Shown piece after piece: positions 35,298 to 43,690 of a stretch of DNA of 64,000 nt. The notes below the pieces were generated by a model, which saw only the letters and a program-made list of their open reading frames with translations, did no database searches and had not been told where the DNA came from. The DNA comes from JACNKV01 sp964422145 (lineage in GTDB: Bacteria; Fidelibacterota; Marinisomatia; Marinisomatales; JACNKV01): positions 38,496 through 102,495 of the forward strand of contig CAYQZV010000007.1 of assembly GCA_964422145.1 (NCBI GenBank), given 5' to 3'. A program made the position numbers and the translations under genes. The first letter of the stretch is position 1. Every line of letters starts with the position of its first letter.

Positions 35298-36275
35298 TCA
35301 ATTCATTGTCAAAGCCATTACGGCTTTTTGAGCATGTAAACGATTCTCAGCTTGGTCAAAAACAACAGAATTTGGACCATCTAATACACCGTCCGTGACT
35401 TCGATATTTCGATCAGCGGGTAACGGGTGCATGTAAATTGCATCCGGTTTTGCCATCGCTAAACGACGTTCATCTGCAATCCAATCACTGTATTTTTCAG
35501 TGATTCTTTTATCTTCTACAGGATCTGTCGTTGTCAGCATGGGTCCCCAGCTTTTGGCATACCAAATATCAGTATCTTTCACTCCGGCTTCAAAATCGTG
35601 CATGACTTCAAAACTACCATGATGCTTCTTCGCATTTGCTTCAGCTTGATCAATGAATTTTGATTTCAGTTTGAATTCCGGTGGATGGACTAATCTGACA
35701 TTCATCCCGTATCGCGTCATTAATAGAATCAAACTATTTGGAACGCTTTGCGGTTTTGAATAACTGGAAGCATAAGCCCAACTGACGGTAATCGTTTTTC
35801 CTCTTGGATCACCTTTTTTCTCTTTGATCGTTTGAAGATCAGCCAGAATCTGAAAAGGATGATATTCGTCGCACTGCATATTCAGAACCGGAGTACGGCT
35901 TGCTTCTGCAACCCAGCGGATGTATTGATTTCCTTGGTCCCAATCACAATGGCGGATAGCAATACCATCATTGTAACGACCTAAAATATCACCAATTTCC
36001 TTCGCAGTGTCACCATGAGATACTTGGGTCGTCTTGCTGTCTAAAAACATGCCATGACCGCCTAATTGGGCCATTCCGGCTTCAAAGGATGCTCGGGTAC
36101 GAGTACTTGAAAAGAAAAACAGCATAGCTAAGACTTTATCTCTCAAATATGCATGCGGTTCTCCTAAGGCTCGTTTCCTTTTGAGATCCATCGCAACATC
36201 CATGACAGTATCAATTTCTTCACGAGTCCATTCTTGGGTTGTGATCATATCACGACCGCGTAAAAATGTTTGCAT
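35298..36275 (-). CDS. ygeW: YgeW-like (knotted) carbamoyltransferase
   Basis: The 325-aa protein belongs to the aspartate/ornithine carbamoyltransferase family. The carbamoyl-phosphate site is 'FFFSSTRTRASFE', the second carbamoyl motif is 'DEYHPFQILADL', and 'MHPLPADRN' near the C-terminus corresponds to the HxLP motif. The insertion-rich middle and the cluster context match YgeW, whose family acts in purine/urate catabolism rather than arginine synthesis. In the catabolic direction it would phosphorolyse a ureido compound to carbamoyl phosphate for carbamate kinase. It follows another carbamoyltransferase gene by ten bases and has an AAGGAGAG ribosome binding site. Confidence 0.82.
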   Translation of the reverse strand: MQTFLRGRDMITTQEWTREEIDTVMDVAMDLKRKRALGEPHAYLRDKVLAMLFFFSSTRTRASFEAGMAQLGGHGMFLDSKTTQVSHGDTAKEIGDILGRYNDGIAIRHCDWDQGNQYIRWVAEASRTPVLNMQCDEYHPFQILADLQTIKEKKGDPRGKTITVSWAYASSYSKPQSVPNSLILLMTRYGMNVRLVHPPEFKLKSKFIDQAEANAKKHHGSFEVMHDFEAGVKDTDIWYAKSWGPMLTTTDPVEDKRITEKYSDWIADERRLAMAKPDAIYMHPLPADRNIEVTDGVLDGPNSVVFDQAENRLHAQKAVMALTMN

Positions 36276-36285
36276 AATACTCTCC

Positions 36286-37239
36286 TTATTCTTGAGTGCC
36301 GAGAACTAAGGCTAATAATGCCATTCGCATGACAACACCGTTGAATGCTTCTTGCCAATAACGAGACCAACGTGTAATATCCACATCCGCAGGAATTTCA
36401 TCCATACGAGGAAGCGAATGCAATAAGATCGCATCTGATTTAGCTTTGGTGGATAATAATTCACGAGTGATCTTGTAATTAGCTGGAGTTAAACCAACAT
36501 CTCCGGATCGTTCATCTCGTGATTTTGTGTAATCAGGCTGAACAACAGGTTCTACTAAGATGACATCAGCATCAGCGATAGCTTCTTCGACATGTTCTGC
36601 TTCTTTGTAATTTAGACTATACTTTTTGATGTCTTCTTTAAAATCATCGGTCAATCTCATATCCGGTGGGGATACAAATGTGATTGGACAATCAAATTGT
36701 GTTAATCCATGAGCCAAAGAGTGCATTGTGCGCATACGCATATCACCGACAGCAAGCCATTTTAATCCGTCAATTCTGCCTTTTTCACGATAGACAGTAT
36801 ACAGATCTGTCAGTATTTGCGTGGGATGTTCTCCCCATCCGTCACCACCATTGATGATTGGAACTGAAGACCATTTGGCCGCTTCATGTGGTGCTCCCTG
36901 CTGAAAATGCCGCATGACAATTACATCGCCATAGAATTCAAGCATCTTAACTGTATCTTTGATGGTCTCTTGATAAAAGTCACCTGCACGGGTCATTTTT
37001 GCATCAGAAAATCCAGTGACATGCCCACCAAGACGATGCATTGCTGCTTCATGTGCTAAACGAGTTCGGGTACTGGGTTGATAAAATGCGGTAACAAGAG
37101 TTTTTCCGTCTAAAAGGTCGGTATTTGTACGATCTTCAGCGAAATGTTTCAGACGATCAGCAACATCAAAAACTCTAAAAATCTCCTGACGTTCAAAGTC
37201 CTTAAGTGAAAGAATATCTCTACCTGCAAAACTTCTCAT
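36286..37239 (-). CDS. Aspartate carbamoyltransferase-like protein
   Basis: The 317-aa protein has 'FYQPSTRTRLAHEAAMHRLG' (carbamoyl-phosphate site), 'GWGEHPTQILTDLYT', 'LLHSLPRMDEIPADVD' and the C-terminal 'RMALLALVLG', all aspartate-carbamoyltransferase-like. I start it at the ATG at 37239 because AAGGAG lies eight bases upstream and the protein then begins 'MRSFAGRDIL'; an upstream in-frame ATG at 37302 would add 21 unconserved residues. No pyrI and no other pyrimidine genes are nearby. It may be a biosynthetic PyrB that happens to sit here, or a second catabolic carbamoyltransferase. I favour the latter because of the tandem with ygeW. Confidence 0.8.
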   Translation of the reverse strand: MRSFAGRDILSLKDFERQEIFRVFDVADRLKHFAEDRTNTDLLDGKTLVTAFYQPSTRTRLAHEAAMHRLGGHVTGFSDAKMTRAGDFYQETIKDTVKMLEFYGDVIVMRHFQQGAPHEAAKWSSVPIINGGDGWGEHPTQILTDLYTVYREKGRIDGLKWLAVGDMRMRTMHSLAHGLTQFDCPITFVSPPDMRLTDDFKEDIKKYSLNYKEAEHVEEAIADADVILVEPVVQPDYTKSRDERSGDVGLTPANYKITRELLSTKAKSDAILLHSLPRMDEIPADVDITRWSRYWQEAFNGVVMRMALLALVLGTQE

Positions 37240-37410
37240 CGTTTTACTCCTTCTTTTTCGTTTTAAAATATCAATAAATGCGACGTACGGTTCGCACGTC
37301 AATAATCGTGCTCGCTTTTCGATCTTTTGGAACGCCCCCCAAAGACTTGATTAAGTCCTGAGAAAGAGCGGTGGAATTTATAAAATAATCAAACAAGAAG
37401 CATGTATATT
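37240..37410 (-). promoter_or_regulatory. Structured leader upstream of the carbamoyltransferase genes
   Basis: This 171-base gap is the longest in the - strand island. It contains a strong hairpin at 37282-37300 (GACGTACG/CGCACGTC, eight pairs with one G-U in the transcript, three-base loop) and a second at 37344-37357 (GACTT/AAGTC, loop GATT), beside a run of six C (six G in the transcript). I cannot match it to a known riboswitch class. A promoter with a structured leader, or an attenuator between ssnA and the carbamoyltransferases, is plausible. Confidence 0.4.
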
Positions 37411-38739
37411 TTATCGTTCTTCCTTCTCAATATTCTCCATTTTACGCCACAAGGTTTCAGCTTGTATTTTTGCGTTTATCTGTATTCTTTCTTCATCGAC
37501 ATCCACCAGTTTATTATTTTTTATTCGAAACTCTCCATTCGTCATTACAGACTCAGGCTTTTTCATTCCAAAAAGAAGATGCCCGGTTATATTTGCTTCA
37601 TTTATTGGAGTTCTGGGTAGATAGTCATAGATGGCTAAATCAGCAGCATACCCCCTATCCAGCTTGCCGATCTTTCTACCAAATAGTTTGGATGCAATTT
37701 CACTATTATTCTTGAAAAGCAGCTCAAGATAATTAATAGTTTCTTCTCCTCCATTTAAATGGCTGCTTCGAATCAGCGTTCCTTCTTTTGCTTCACCCAG
37801 CATATTTCCCTGCATTCCATCCGTACCTAAGCCCGATTTCATTTCTTCAATTAATTGATCAGGTGTCATCCCTACGCGATTGTTAGCATTGGATGTGGGA
37901 TTATGTACAAAGGAAGTCTTGTTTCTTAAAAGAATCTCTGTATCACCCGGATGATAGTGTACTCCATGGATTACTAAGCTGTTTTCGTTCAAAAGGTTGA
38001 AAGATTCTAATCTCTGAATCACCGAGCTAAATCCGCGTTTAACGGCATCATCTTGATCCGCTATATCTTCGGAAGTATGAATATGAATTCCCCAGTTTGA
38101 TTCATGATGAAGGCGGTCTGCTATCTGTTGAAGAGATTGATCAGACAGAGTAAAGGAAGCATGCAGACCGATAAGCGGGCGAACATTTCTGTTTCCGTAA
38201 TAATCACGATGAAATTGAATATTTTCATTAAGGCTTTCTTTAAAAACATCTTCACTATTGCGATCTGTCATTTCGAAAGCACCCGAAACATTCATTCCAA
38301 AGCGTTCTGCTGTCTCAGCGAGTAAGTTTAATGATCCGCGGACAAATGATTGACTGGAATGGTGATCGATGACCGTAGTAACTCCGTGGCGTAAATGATC
38401 CAATAATCCAGATTCAAAAGAAGCTTGTGTTGATTCTTTATCTAGCGCACGATCGAGGATCCACCACACGTATTTGAGCTTTTCCGGAAAGTTTTTGGGA
38501 TTCAATTTTGGGAATGGCATTCCCATCGCCAACGCAGAATATAAATGTGCATGAGCGTTGATCATTCCAGGAAGAACTGTCTTGCCATTTAGATTGATCG
38601 CCTCATCGGCTTCACAATTACACTTTCCTTCCCCAATACAACAAATCGTCTCATTTTCAATACAAATGTAACCATTGTTTATGAACTCAGGTGTTCCAAA
38701 GGGATTTATGATTCTGCAATTGTATAATTTTTTTTTCAT
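37411..38739 (-). CDS. ssnA: SsnA-family aminohydrolase
   Basis: The 442-aa amidohydrolase has the metal motif 'NAHAHLYSALAMG' (about residues 61-73), 'KYVWWILDRALDKES', 'TTVIDHHSS', 'FEMTDRNSED', 'HIHTSED', 'VHNPTSNANNRVG' and 'LGTDGMQGN'. These match E. coli SsnA (also 442 aa) closely in order and spacing. SsnA is a member of the urate-degradation clusters that include ygfK. Its exact substrate is not settled, and it resembles guanine/chlorohydrolase-type deaminases. The start overlaps the set B molybdenum subunit gene by one base, so they are co-transcribed. Confidence 0.88.
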   Translation of the reverse strand: MKKKLYNCRIINPFGTPEFINNGYICIENETICCIGEGKCNCEADEAINLNGKTVLPGMINAHAHLYSALAMGMPFPKLNPKNFPEKLKYVWWILDRALDKESTQASFESGLLDHLRHGVTTVIDHHSSQSFVRGSLNLLAETAERFGMNVSGAFEMTDRNSEDVFKESLNENIQFHRDYYGNRNVRPLIGLHASFTLSDQSLQQIADRLHHESNWGIHIHTSEDIADQDDAVKRGFSSVIQRLESFNLLNENSLVIHGVHYHPGDTEILLRNKTSFVHNPTSNANNRVGMTPDQLIEEMKSGLGTDGMQGNMLGEAKEGTLIRSSHLNGGEETINYLELLFKNNSEIASKLFGRKIGKLDRGYAADLAIYDYLPRTPINEANITGHLLFGMKKPESVMTNGEFRIKNNKLVDVDEERIQINAKIQAETLWRKMENIEKEER

Positions 38740-41024
38740 TATGTGTTTTTCGATTTTGTTAATTGATGTAAAACAATTTCCGGTGTGATGGGTAATTCAT
38801 TGATTTGAACTTGAAGCGCTTGACTTACGGCATTGGCGATTGCACCCCCGGTAGGAATGATTGCCGGTTCACCGATTCCTTTTGCTCCCCAAGGGCCTTC
38901 CGGTTCCGGATCTTCCACAATAATTGAGTGAACTTCATCAGCGACATCATTAGCTGTTGGTAGTAAATAAGTGGATAAATTATCCGTTATAACACTTCCT
39001 TCATTTGTTTTGAAGTTTTCCGTTAAAGCCCAACCAATACCTTGAGCTGTCCCCCCTTCAATTTGTCCTTCTAAACCTGCTGGATTAATGGCTTTTCCAA
39101 TATCATGAGCTGTATAGATTTTATCGACATGAACTAATCCGGTGAGTTTATCGATTTTCACTTCTGCAAGGTGCGTTGCATATGAATAGGTAAAGTACGC
39201 TTCACCAATTCCGGTTTCAGCATCATAATCGAGTTCACGTACATGCCACCATCCCATTACCTCGGTTTGTCGATTTGTTTGATATAAATATTGTACTAAT
39301 TCTTCAAATTGAAGAGTGATTTTGGTTCCTCTTCTTCTAATTTGATCTAATCTTATAACAATATCATTTTCATCACATTCTAATAATTCAGAAGCAGCTT
39401 TCAGTAAAATTGGTTTCAGCTTACCGGCAGCATTTTTGATTGCATTTCCGGTCATAACCACATTCCGTGAAGCCACAGCTGGACCGCTATCAGGAACATG
39501 TAAAGTCGAAGTGGGTAAAACGTTGATCCGGCTTGGAGAAACACCTAATGCTTCTGCTGTCATTTGCCGAACAACCGTGAGAGAACCTTGTCCCATTTCA
39601 ACTAATCCGTACGCTACGTCGACTTGACCGTTCTCATGGATGTGTATCTTCGCGGCCGATCCGTCCATATGCCAACCCGCTGCACCCAGACAATTTCCAT
39701 AATGAATGGTACTGATCCCCTTTCCGTAGAGATATCTTTCATCATGAGATGATTGATCATCATACCATTTTGATGCTTCAAGTGTTTTCATTAATGTTTC
39801 TTTTGCACCCACGCTTACCGGTAATTTTTGATCCGTTATTGTAAAATCATTGAGCTGTACAATATTTTTTAGCCGTAGTTCTGCAGGATCCAATTTTAAT
39901 TGAGCCGCAATGACGTCCATCATTCTTTCATGTCCAAAAGCAGCTTGAGGGGAACCAAATCCTCTGAAAGCACCTGTTGGGGGTAAATTTGTGTAATAAG
40001 AAAACGAATCCACTTTGACATGCGGGATACGATAAGGACCCATCGCTTGAGCCGCCGCTCGATACGACACAACAGTAGAAAGAGTTGCGTAGGCACCTGC
40101 ATTCTCTTCAAGTAAGACTTCTGCTGCGGTTAATGTACCATCACTTTTTACACCGACCTTATAGTTCATTTGAAATGGATGACGCTTGGATGTTAATTGC
40201 ATATCATCTTTACGTGAGTATACCATTTTGATCGGTTTTTGCAGTTTTCGGACGGCTACTGCAACTCTCGCTGCTAATTCAGACGGAACATCTTCTTTAC
40301 CGCCAAATCCTCCTCCGGTGGGAGCTTGTTCAACGATGACATCCGACAATTCCAAATTTAACACTCGCGCAACAGCCTTCTGAATATAGAACGGACATTG
40401 AAGCGTCCCAGTTATGAATATCTTACCGCCCTCCATCAGACGAACGATACATCCTTGAGGTTCAAGATAATAGTGCTCTTGAAATGGTGTTTTAAATGTT
40501 GCTTCTATAATGTGATCAGCATTCCTGAAACCAATATCGATATCTCCTTTTCTCACACGATGATTGCAAGCAACATTTGTTTCGTGGATAAAGTGATCCG
40601 TTGTATTTTTGCTGTCATCTATGGATAAAACAGGCGAATAGGATTCGTACTCTATACTCACTTTCTTAGCGGCAAAAAGAGCAGCTTCATGTGTTGTCGC
40701 AATAATCAGACCTATACAATCACCAATATATCTTACAATTTCATCAGCGAATAGAGGTTGATCTTGAAATATTACACCAATTTGATTTTCACCCGGTATG
40801 TCTTTTGCAGAAATAAAATCGATATATCCTTTTACAATTTCTGACTTTGATGTATCAATAGAAAGAATCTTACCAAACGGAATTGATGAGTAAACTGGAG
40901 CAGCATAAAGGAAATCTTCATCATGAATATCAGTTAAAAATTTAGTTTTACCCGTCAACTTCTCCTTTGCATCCGGACGAATACTTGACGAACCGATATG
41001 GTGATATTTTTGTTTCGGCTTCAA
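38739..41024 (-). CDS. Molybdenum hydroxylase large subunit (set B)
   Basis: This second 761-aa molybdopterin-binding subunit is clearly diverged from that at 21842. Motifs: 'PTGGGFGGKEDVPSELAARV', 'GAFRGFGSPQAAFGHERMM', 'EMGQGSLTVVRQMTAEALG' and the catalytic 'GPWGAKGIGEPA' (Glu near residue 718). 'GGFGGKED' and 'FRGFGSPQ' are of the ordinary xanthine/purine dehydrogenase type, so xanthine or hypoxanthine oxidation is likely. It overlaps adenine deaminase by four bases, linking hypoxanthine formation with its oxidation. Its small subunits are probably those at 30022 and 30840. Confidence 0.88.
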   Translation of the reverse strand: MKPKQKYHHIGSSSIRPDAKEKLTGKTKFLTDIHDEDFLYAAPVYSSIPFGKILSIDTSKSEIVKGYIDFISAKDIPGENQIGVIFQDQPLFADEIVRYIGDCIGLIIATTHEAALFAAKKVSIEYESYSPVLSIDDSKNTTDHFIHETNVACNHRVRKGDIDIGFRNADHIIEATFKTPFQEHYYLEPQGCIVRLMEGGKIFITGTLQCPFYIQKAVARVLNLELSDVIVEQAPTGGGFGGKEDVPSELAARVAVAVRKLQKPIKMVYSRKDDMQLTSKRHPFQMNYKVGVKSDGTLTAAEVLLEENAGAYATLSTVVSYRAAAQAMGPYRIPHVKVDSFSYYTNLPPTGAFRGFGSPQAAFGHERMMDVIAAQLKLDPAELRLKNIVQLNDFTITDQKLPVSVGAKETLMKTLEASKWYDDQSSHDERYLYGKGISTIHYGNCLGAAGWHMDGSAAKIHIHENGQVDVAYGLVEMGQGSLTVVRQMTAEALGVSPSRINVLPTSTLHVPDSGPAVASRNVVMTGNAIKNAAGKLKPILLKAASELLECDENDIVIRLDQIRRRGTKITLQFEELVQYLYQTNRQTEVMGWWHVRELDYDAETGIGEAYFTYSYATHLAEVKIDKLTGLVHVDKIYTAHDIGKAINPAGLEGQIEGGTAQGIGWALTENFKTNEGSVITDNLSTYLLPTANDVADEVHSIIVEDPEPEGPWGAKGIGEPAIIPTGGAIANAVSQALQVQINELPITPEIVLHQLTKSKNT

Positions 41025-42652
41025 TTATCTTCTATAAAATTAGAAACGAGTGAAAATGTTGTACCGTCAAACAGTCCTTTATCACTTAATTTTAAATCTG
41101 GAATGACTAATAACGCCATAAAAGATAATGTCATAAAGGGTGATGTTAATTTAGACCCAAGAATGTTTTTAGCATATGATTCCAACTCGGCATAGGTTTT
41201 CGCTACATGATAGCCGTCATCATCCGTCATAATACCTGCGACCGGTAATGGCAGAACTTTTTGATACTCGCCATTCGATATACTGACTCCGCCTTTCTGA
41301 TCGATGATTAGATTCATAGCTTGTGCGATCTCAATATCAGAAGTTCCTACAGCAATAATATTATGAGAATCATGTGCAACAGATGATGCTATTCCTCCCG
41401 TTTTCAGCCCAAAGTTGTGTATGAAAGCCACTGAAGGTTTTGCTATTTCATACCGGTTCACAATAGCGATCTTAAGGATATCATTTTCAATATCAGGGAC
41501 GACACAGTTATCCTCAATTTTTGGTTCTACCGTCATTTGGGAAGTAATAAGCTGACCATCGGATATATCGATGACACGTACTTTCCCTTCTTGATAAGGA
41601 ACAGCAAAATCTGCAGGAGTTTTTTTATCCGTGTTAAATCGATTCATGTGAACAACCGATTTAGATTGGATCAACGGCCGTTGGTTCTCAGCGATTATTA
41701 TACCATTTACATAGGTAGCTAAAATATTTAAATCGGATGGATCATCTACTATTATGAAATCAGCCGAGTCTCCTTCTTGCAGTAAACCAATATCCAATTT
41801 GTAATGTTTGACAGGATTTACACATGCTGCTTGAAATACGTTGAATAAATCGTATCCTTCGTCAATCGCTTTTTTAACCATCAAATTGATATGACCTTCA
41901 ACCAAATTGTCTGGATGTCGATCATCACTACATAACATGACTTGATCCGGGTAGAGATCAATTAATGGCATTAATGCATCCAAATCTTTTGCTGCTGATC
42001 CCTCACGGATTTGGATATTCATCCCATAGGAGATTTTTTCTATCGCCTCATTCAAAGATACACATTCATGATCGGTTGTTATTCCACTCTCAACATAATT
42101 CTTAGCATCTTTACCGCAAAGTCCGGGAGAATGACCATCGACTTTTTTTCCATACTTTTCTGCAATAGATATTTTAGTTACCTCAGAATCCGCACGATTC
42201 AAAACACCTGGAACATTCATCATCTCCGATAAATACAATATTTCATCTTTTTGTAATAAAGTATCAAGATCTGAATGTGTTATTTCTCCTCCTGCAGTTT
42301 CAAAGGGTGTAGCCGGAACACAGGAAGGTGCTCCAAAATAAAATTTAAAAGGAACTTCCTTTGCATTCTCGATCATGAATTCAACACCGGTAATTCCCAT
42401 CACGTTCGCAATTTCATGCGGATCAGATACCGTTCCGACTGTTCCATGTGTACTGGCTATTCGAGCAAACTCAGACGGTACAAGCATGGAACTTTCTATG
42501 TGGATGTGAGAATCAATAAACCCGGGTAATATATATTGATTGGGGACATGCTGAGATGGTTCTATTGAATGAATCGTTCCATCAATTACAGTAATAGTTC
42601 CCGGAAAAATGTTCCGATGGATGATATCAATAATATAACCTGAAATTTTCAT
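41021..42652 (-). CDS. ade: Adenine deaminase
   Basis: Adenine deaminase converts adenine to hypoxanthine plus ammonia. The 543-aa protein has the amidohydrolase motif 'DSHIHIESSM' (about residue 47), 'GTVGTVSDPHEIANVMG', 'DGHSPGLCGKD', 'SDDRHPDNLVEGHI' and 'VAHDSHNIIAVGTS', all typical of the bacterial Ade family. It is first in a transcription unit: an intrinsic terminator lies just upstream, at the end of the ABC-transporter genes. It overlaps the set B molybdenum subunit, so deamination and hydroxylation are encoded together. Confidence 0.94.
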   Translation of the reverse strand: MKISGYIIDIIHRNIFPGTITVIDGTIHSIEPSQHVPNQYILPGFIDSHIHIESSMLVPSEFARIASTHGTVGTVSDPHEIANVMGITGVEFMIENAKEVPFKFYFGAPSCVPATPFETAGGEITHSDLDTLLQKDEILYLSEMMNVPGVLNRADSEVTKISIAEKYGKKVDGHSPGLCGKDAKNYVESGITTDHECVSLNEAIEKISYGMNIQIREGSAAKDLDALMPLIDLYPDQVMLCSDDRHPDNLVEGHINLMVKKAIDEGYDLFNVFQAACVNPVKHYKLDIGLLQEGDSADFIIVDDPSDLNILATYVNGIIIAENQRPLIQSKSVVHMNRFNTDKKTPADFAVPYQEGKVRVIDISDGQLITSQMTVEPKIEDNCVVPDIENDILKIAIVNRYEIAKPSVAFIHNFGLKTGGIASSVAHDSHNIIAVGTSDIEIAQAMNLIIDQKGGVSISNGEYQKVLPLPVAGIMTDDDGYHVAKTYAELESYAKNILGSKLTSPFMTLSFMALLVIPDLKLSDKGLFDGTTFSLVSNFIEDN

Positions 42653-42695
42653 CTTATTCGATTGTGGTATAACGTCATAATTTAAGATGAATTAA

Positions 42696-42725
42696 CATAA
42701 AATAATAAGGAGATTGAGCTCCTTA
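42696..42725 (-). terminator. Intrinsic terminator after the ABC transporter genes
   Basis: TAAGGAG and CTCCTTA (42706-42712 and 42719-42725) form a seven-base stem with loop ATTGAG. On the transcribed strand it is followed by TTATTTTATG. It lies about 20 bases after the stop of the last permease gene and upstream of ade. Confidence 0.65.
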
Positions 42726-42745
42726 ATTTCAGATTTATAGTTTGT

Positions 42746-43690
42746 TCAGGACTTTTGCTCTTTTGAGAACGGTTTTCCTAGTGCGCTGGGTCCCATGGAT
42801 ATCGATAATCCCATGGATTTCTTCCGCATTCTCCACATTGAGCCAGCTAAGAGAACGATCGTAAATAGATACGGCAGCATACCTAATAAATGGGTCGAAA
42901 CTTGAGCTCCCCTTGCTTGAAGCGCAAATCCTAAGGCATCCATTCCTCCGAACAGATACGCACCGAATACAGCGATCATTGGATTCCACATTGAAAAGAT
43001 CACTAAGGCAATGGCAACCCAACCGCGTCCTGCGACCATGTTTTCAATCCACATTGGAGTATAAGCCAGGGATAGATAAGCTCCTCCAAGTCCCATCATA
43101 ACACCGCCTGCAAAAATAGCAAGATATCGTATTTTTGCTACATTCAATCCAACTGTATCGGCAGTTTGAGGATTCTCGCCTACGGTCCGAATATATAAAC
43201 CCGGACGTGTTTTGTAAAGGAAATACCAGGAAAGAGGAACAAAGATATAGGAAAAATAGACAAGTATGTTATGTTGAAATAGTACTTTACCAACGAGAGG
43301 AATGTCACTTAAGAATCCTAAGCGGATCTCGTCAAAATGCGGTGCTATCTCTCCAATAAGCGGTGTCCCTAAAACAGCGCTAACACCTGTCCCGAAAAAG
43401 ACCAATGCCAATCCGCTAACGATATGATTTACATTTAACGTCACCGTTAAAAACGCGTGGATCATACTCACTAATCCGCCCGCCAACGCACCGATTAATA
43501 CACCGATTACCGGATTCCCAATCCAGAGAGATGCCATAAAACCGGTAACAGCCCCGATCAACATCAGACCTTCAATTCCCAAATTAATATTGCCGGATCG
43601 CTCAGTGTAAATTTCACCGATTGTTGCAAATAACAGAGGTGTTCCTGAACGAATTGCAGCTTGTAGAAAAGGTTCTAAAAAATCAATCAT
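42746..43690 (-). CDS. ABC transporter permease (nucleoside/purine type), second subunit
   Basis: The 314-aa hydrophobic protein has about eight membrane segments. It carries family stretches of the BMP-type importer permeases: 'ATIGEIYTERSGNINLGIEG' near the N-terminus, 'VSGLALVFFGTG' and 'VGENPQTADTVGLNV' (cytoplasmic coupling region). The C-terminal tail is basic and probably cytoplasmic. It overlaps the first permease gene by eight bases and ends at an intrinsic terminator. With the ATPase and BMP binding protein it forms a complete importer, most likely for purine nucleosides or bases given the surrounding enzymes. Confidence 0.9.
   Translation of the reverse strand: MIDFLEPFLQAAIRSGTPLLFATIGEIYTERSGNINLGIEGLMLIGAVTGFMASLWIGNPVIGVLIGALAGGLVSMIHAFLTVTLNVNHIVSGLALVFFGTGVSAVLGTPLIGEIAPHFDEIRLGFLSDIPLVGKVLFQHNILVYFSYIFVPLSWYFLYKTRPGLYIRTVGENPQTADTVGLNVAKIRYLAIFAGGVMMGLGGAYLSLAYTPMWIENMVAGRGWVAIALVIFSMWNPMIAVFGAYLFGGMDALGFALQARGAQVSTHLLGMLPYLFTIVLLAGSMWRMRKKSMGLSISMGPSALGKPFSKEQKS

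Noticed and set aside
36286..37302. Longer aspartate carbamoyltransferase-like protein starting at 37302
   Set aside because: The extra 21 residues are basic and unconserved, while the ATG at 37239 has a strong AAGGAG site and a normal family N-terminus.
35139..37410. Canonical purine (guanine/adenine) riboswitch upstream of the pathway genes
   Set aside because: I could not find the conserved three-way-junction core in the intergenic gaps here. The hairpins present are listed as unassigned leader structures.
21842..41024. Selenocysteine in the molybdenum hydroxylases
   Set aside because: Both large subunits read through without in-frame TGA. Selenium in this enzyme class is a labile cofactor ligand, not selenocysteine.
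41537..42529. Several + strand open frames opposite adenine deaminase
   Set aside because: They are shadows of the ade gene, rich in Cys/His/Arg from reverse reading, without starts supported by ribosome binding sites.
42735..43022. 95-aa - strand frame at the end of the second permease
   Set aside because: It overlaps the permease gene in another frame; the permease frame shows family motifs and this one does not.
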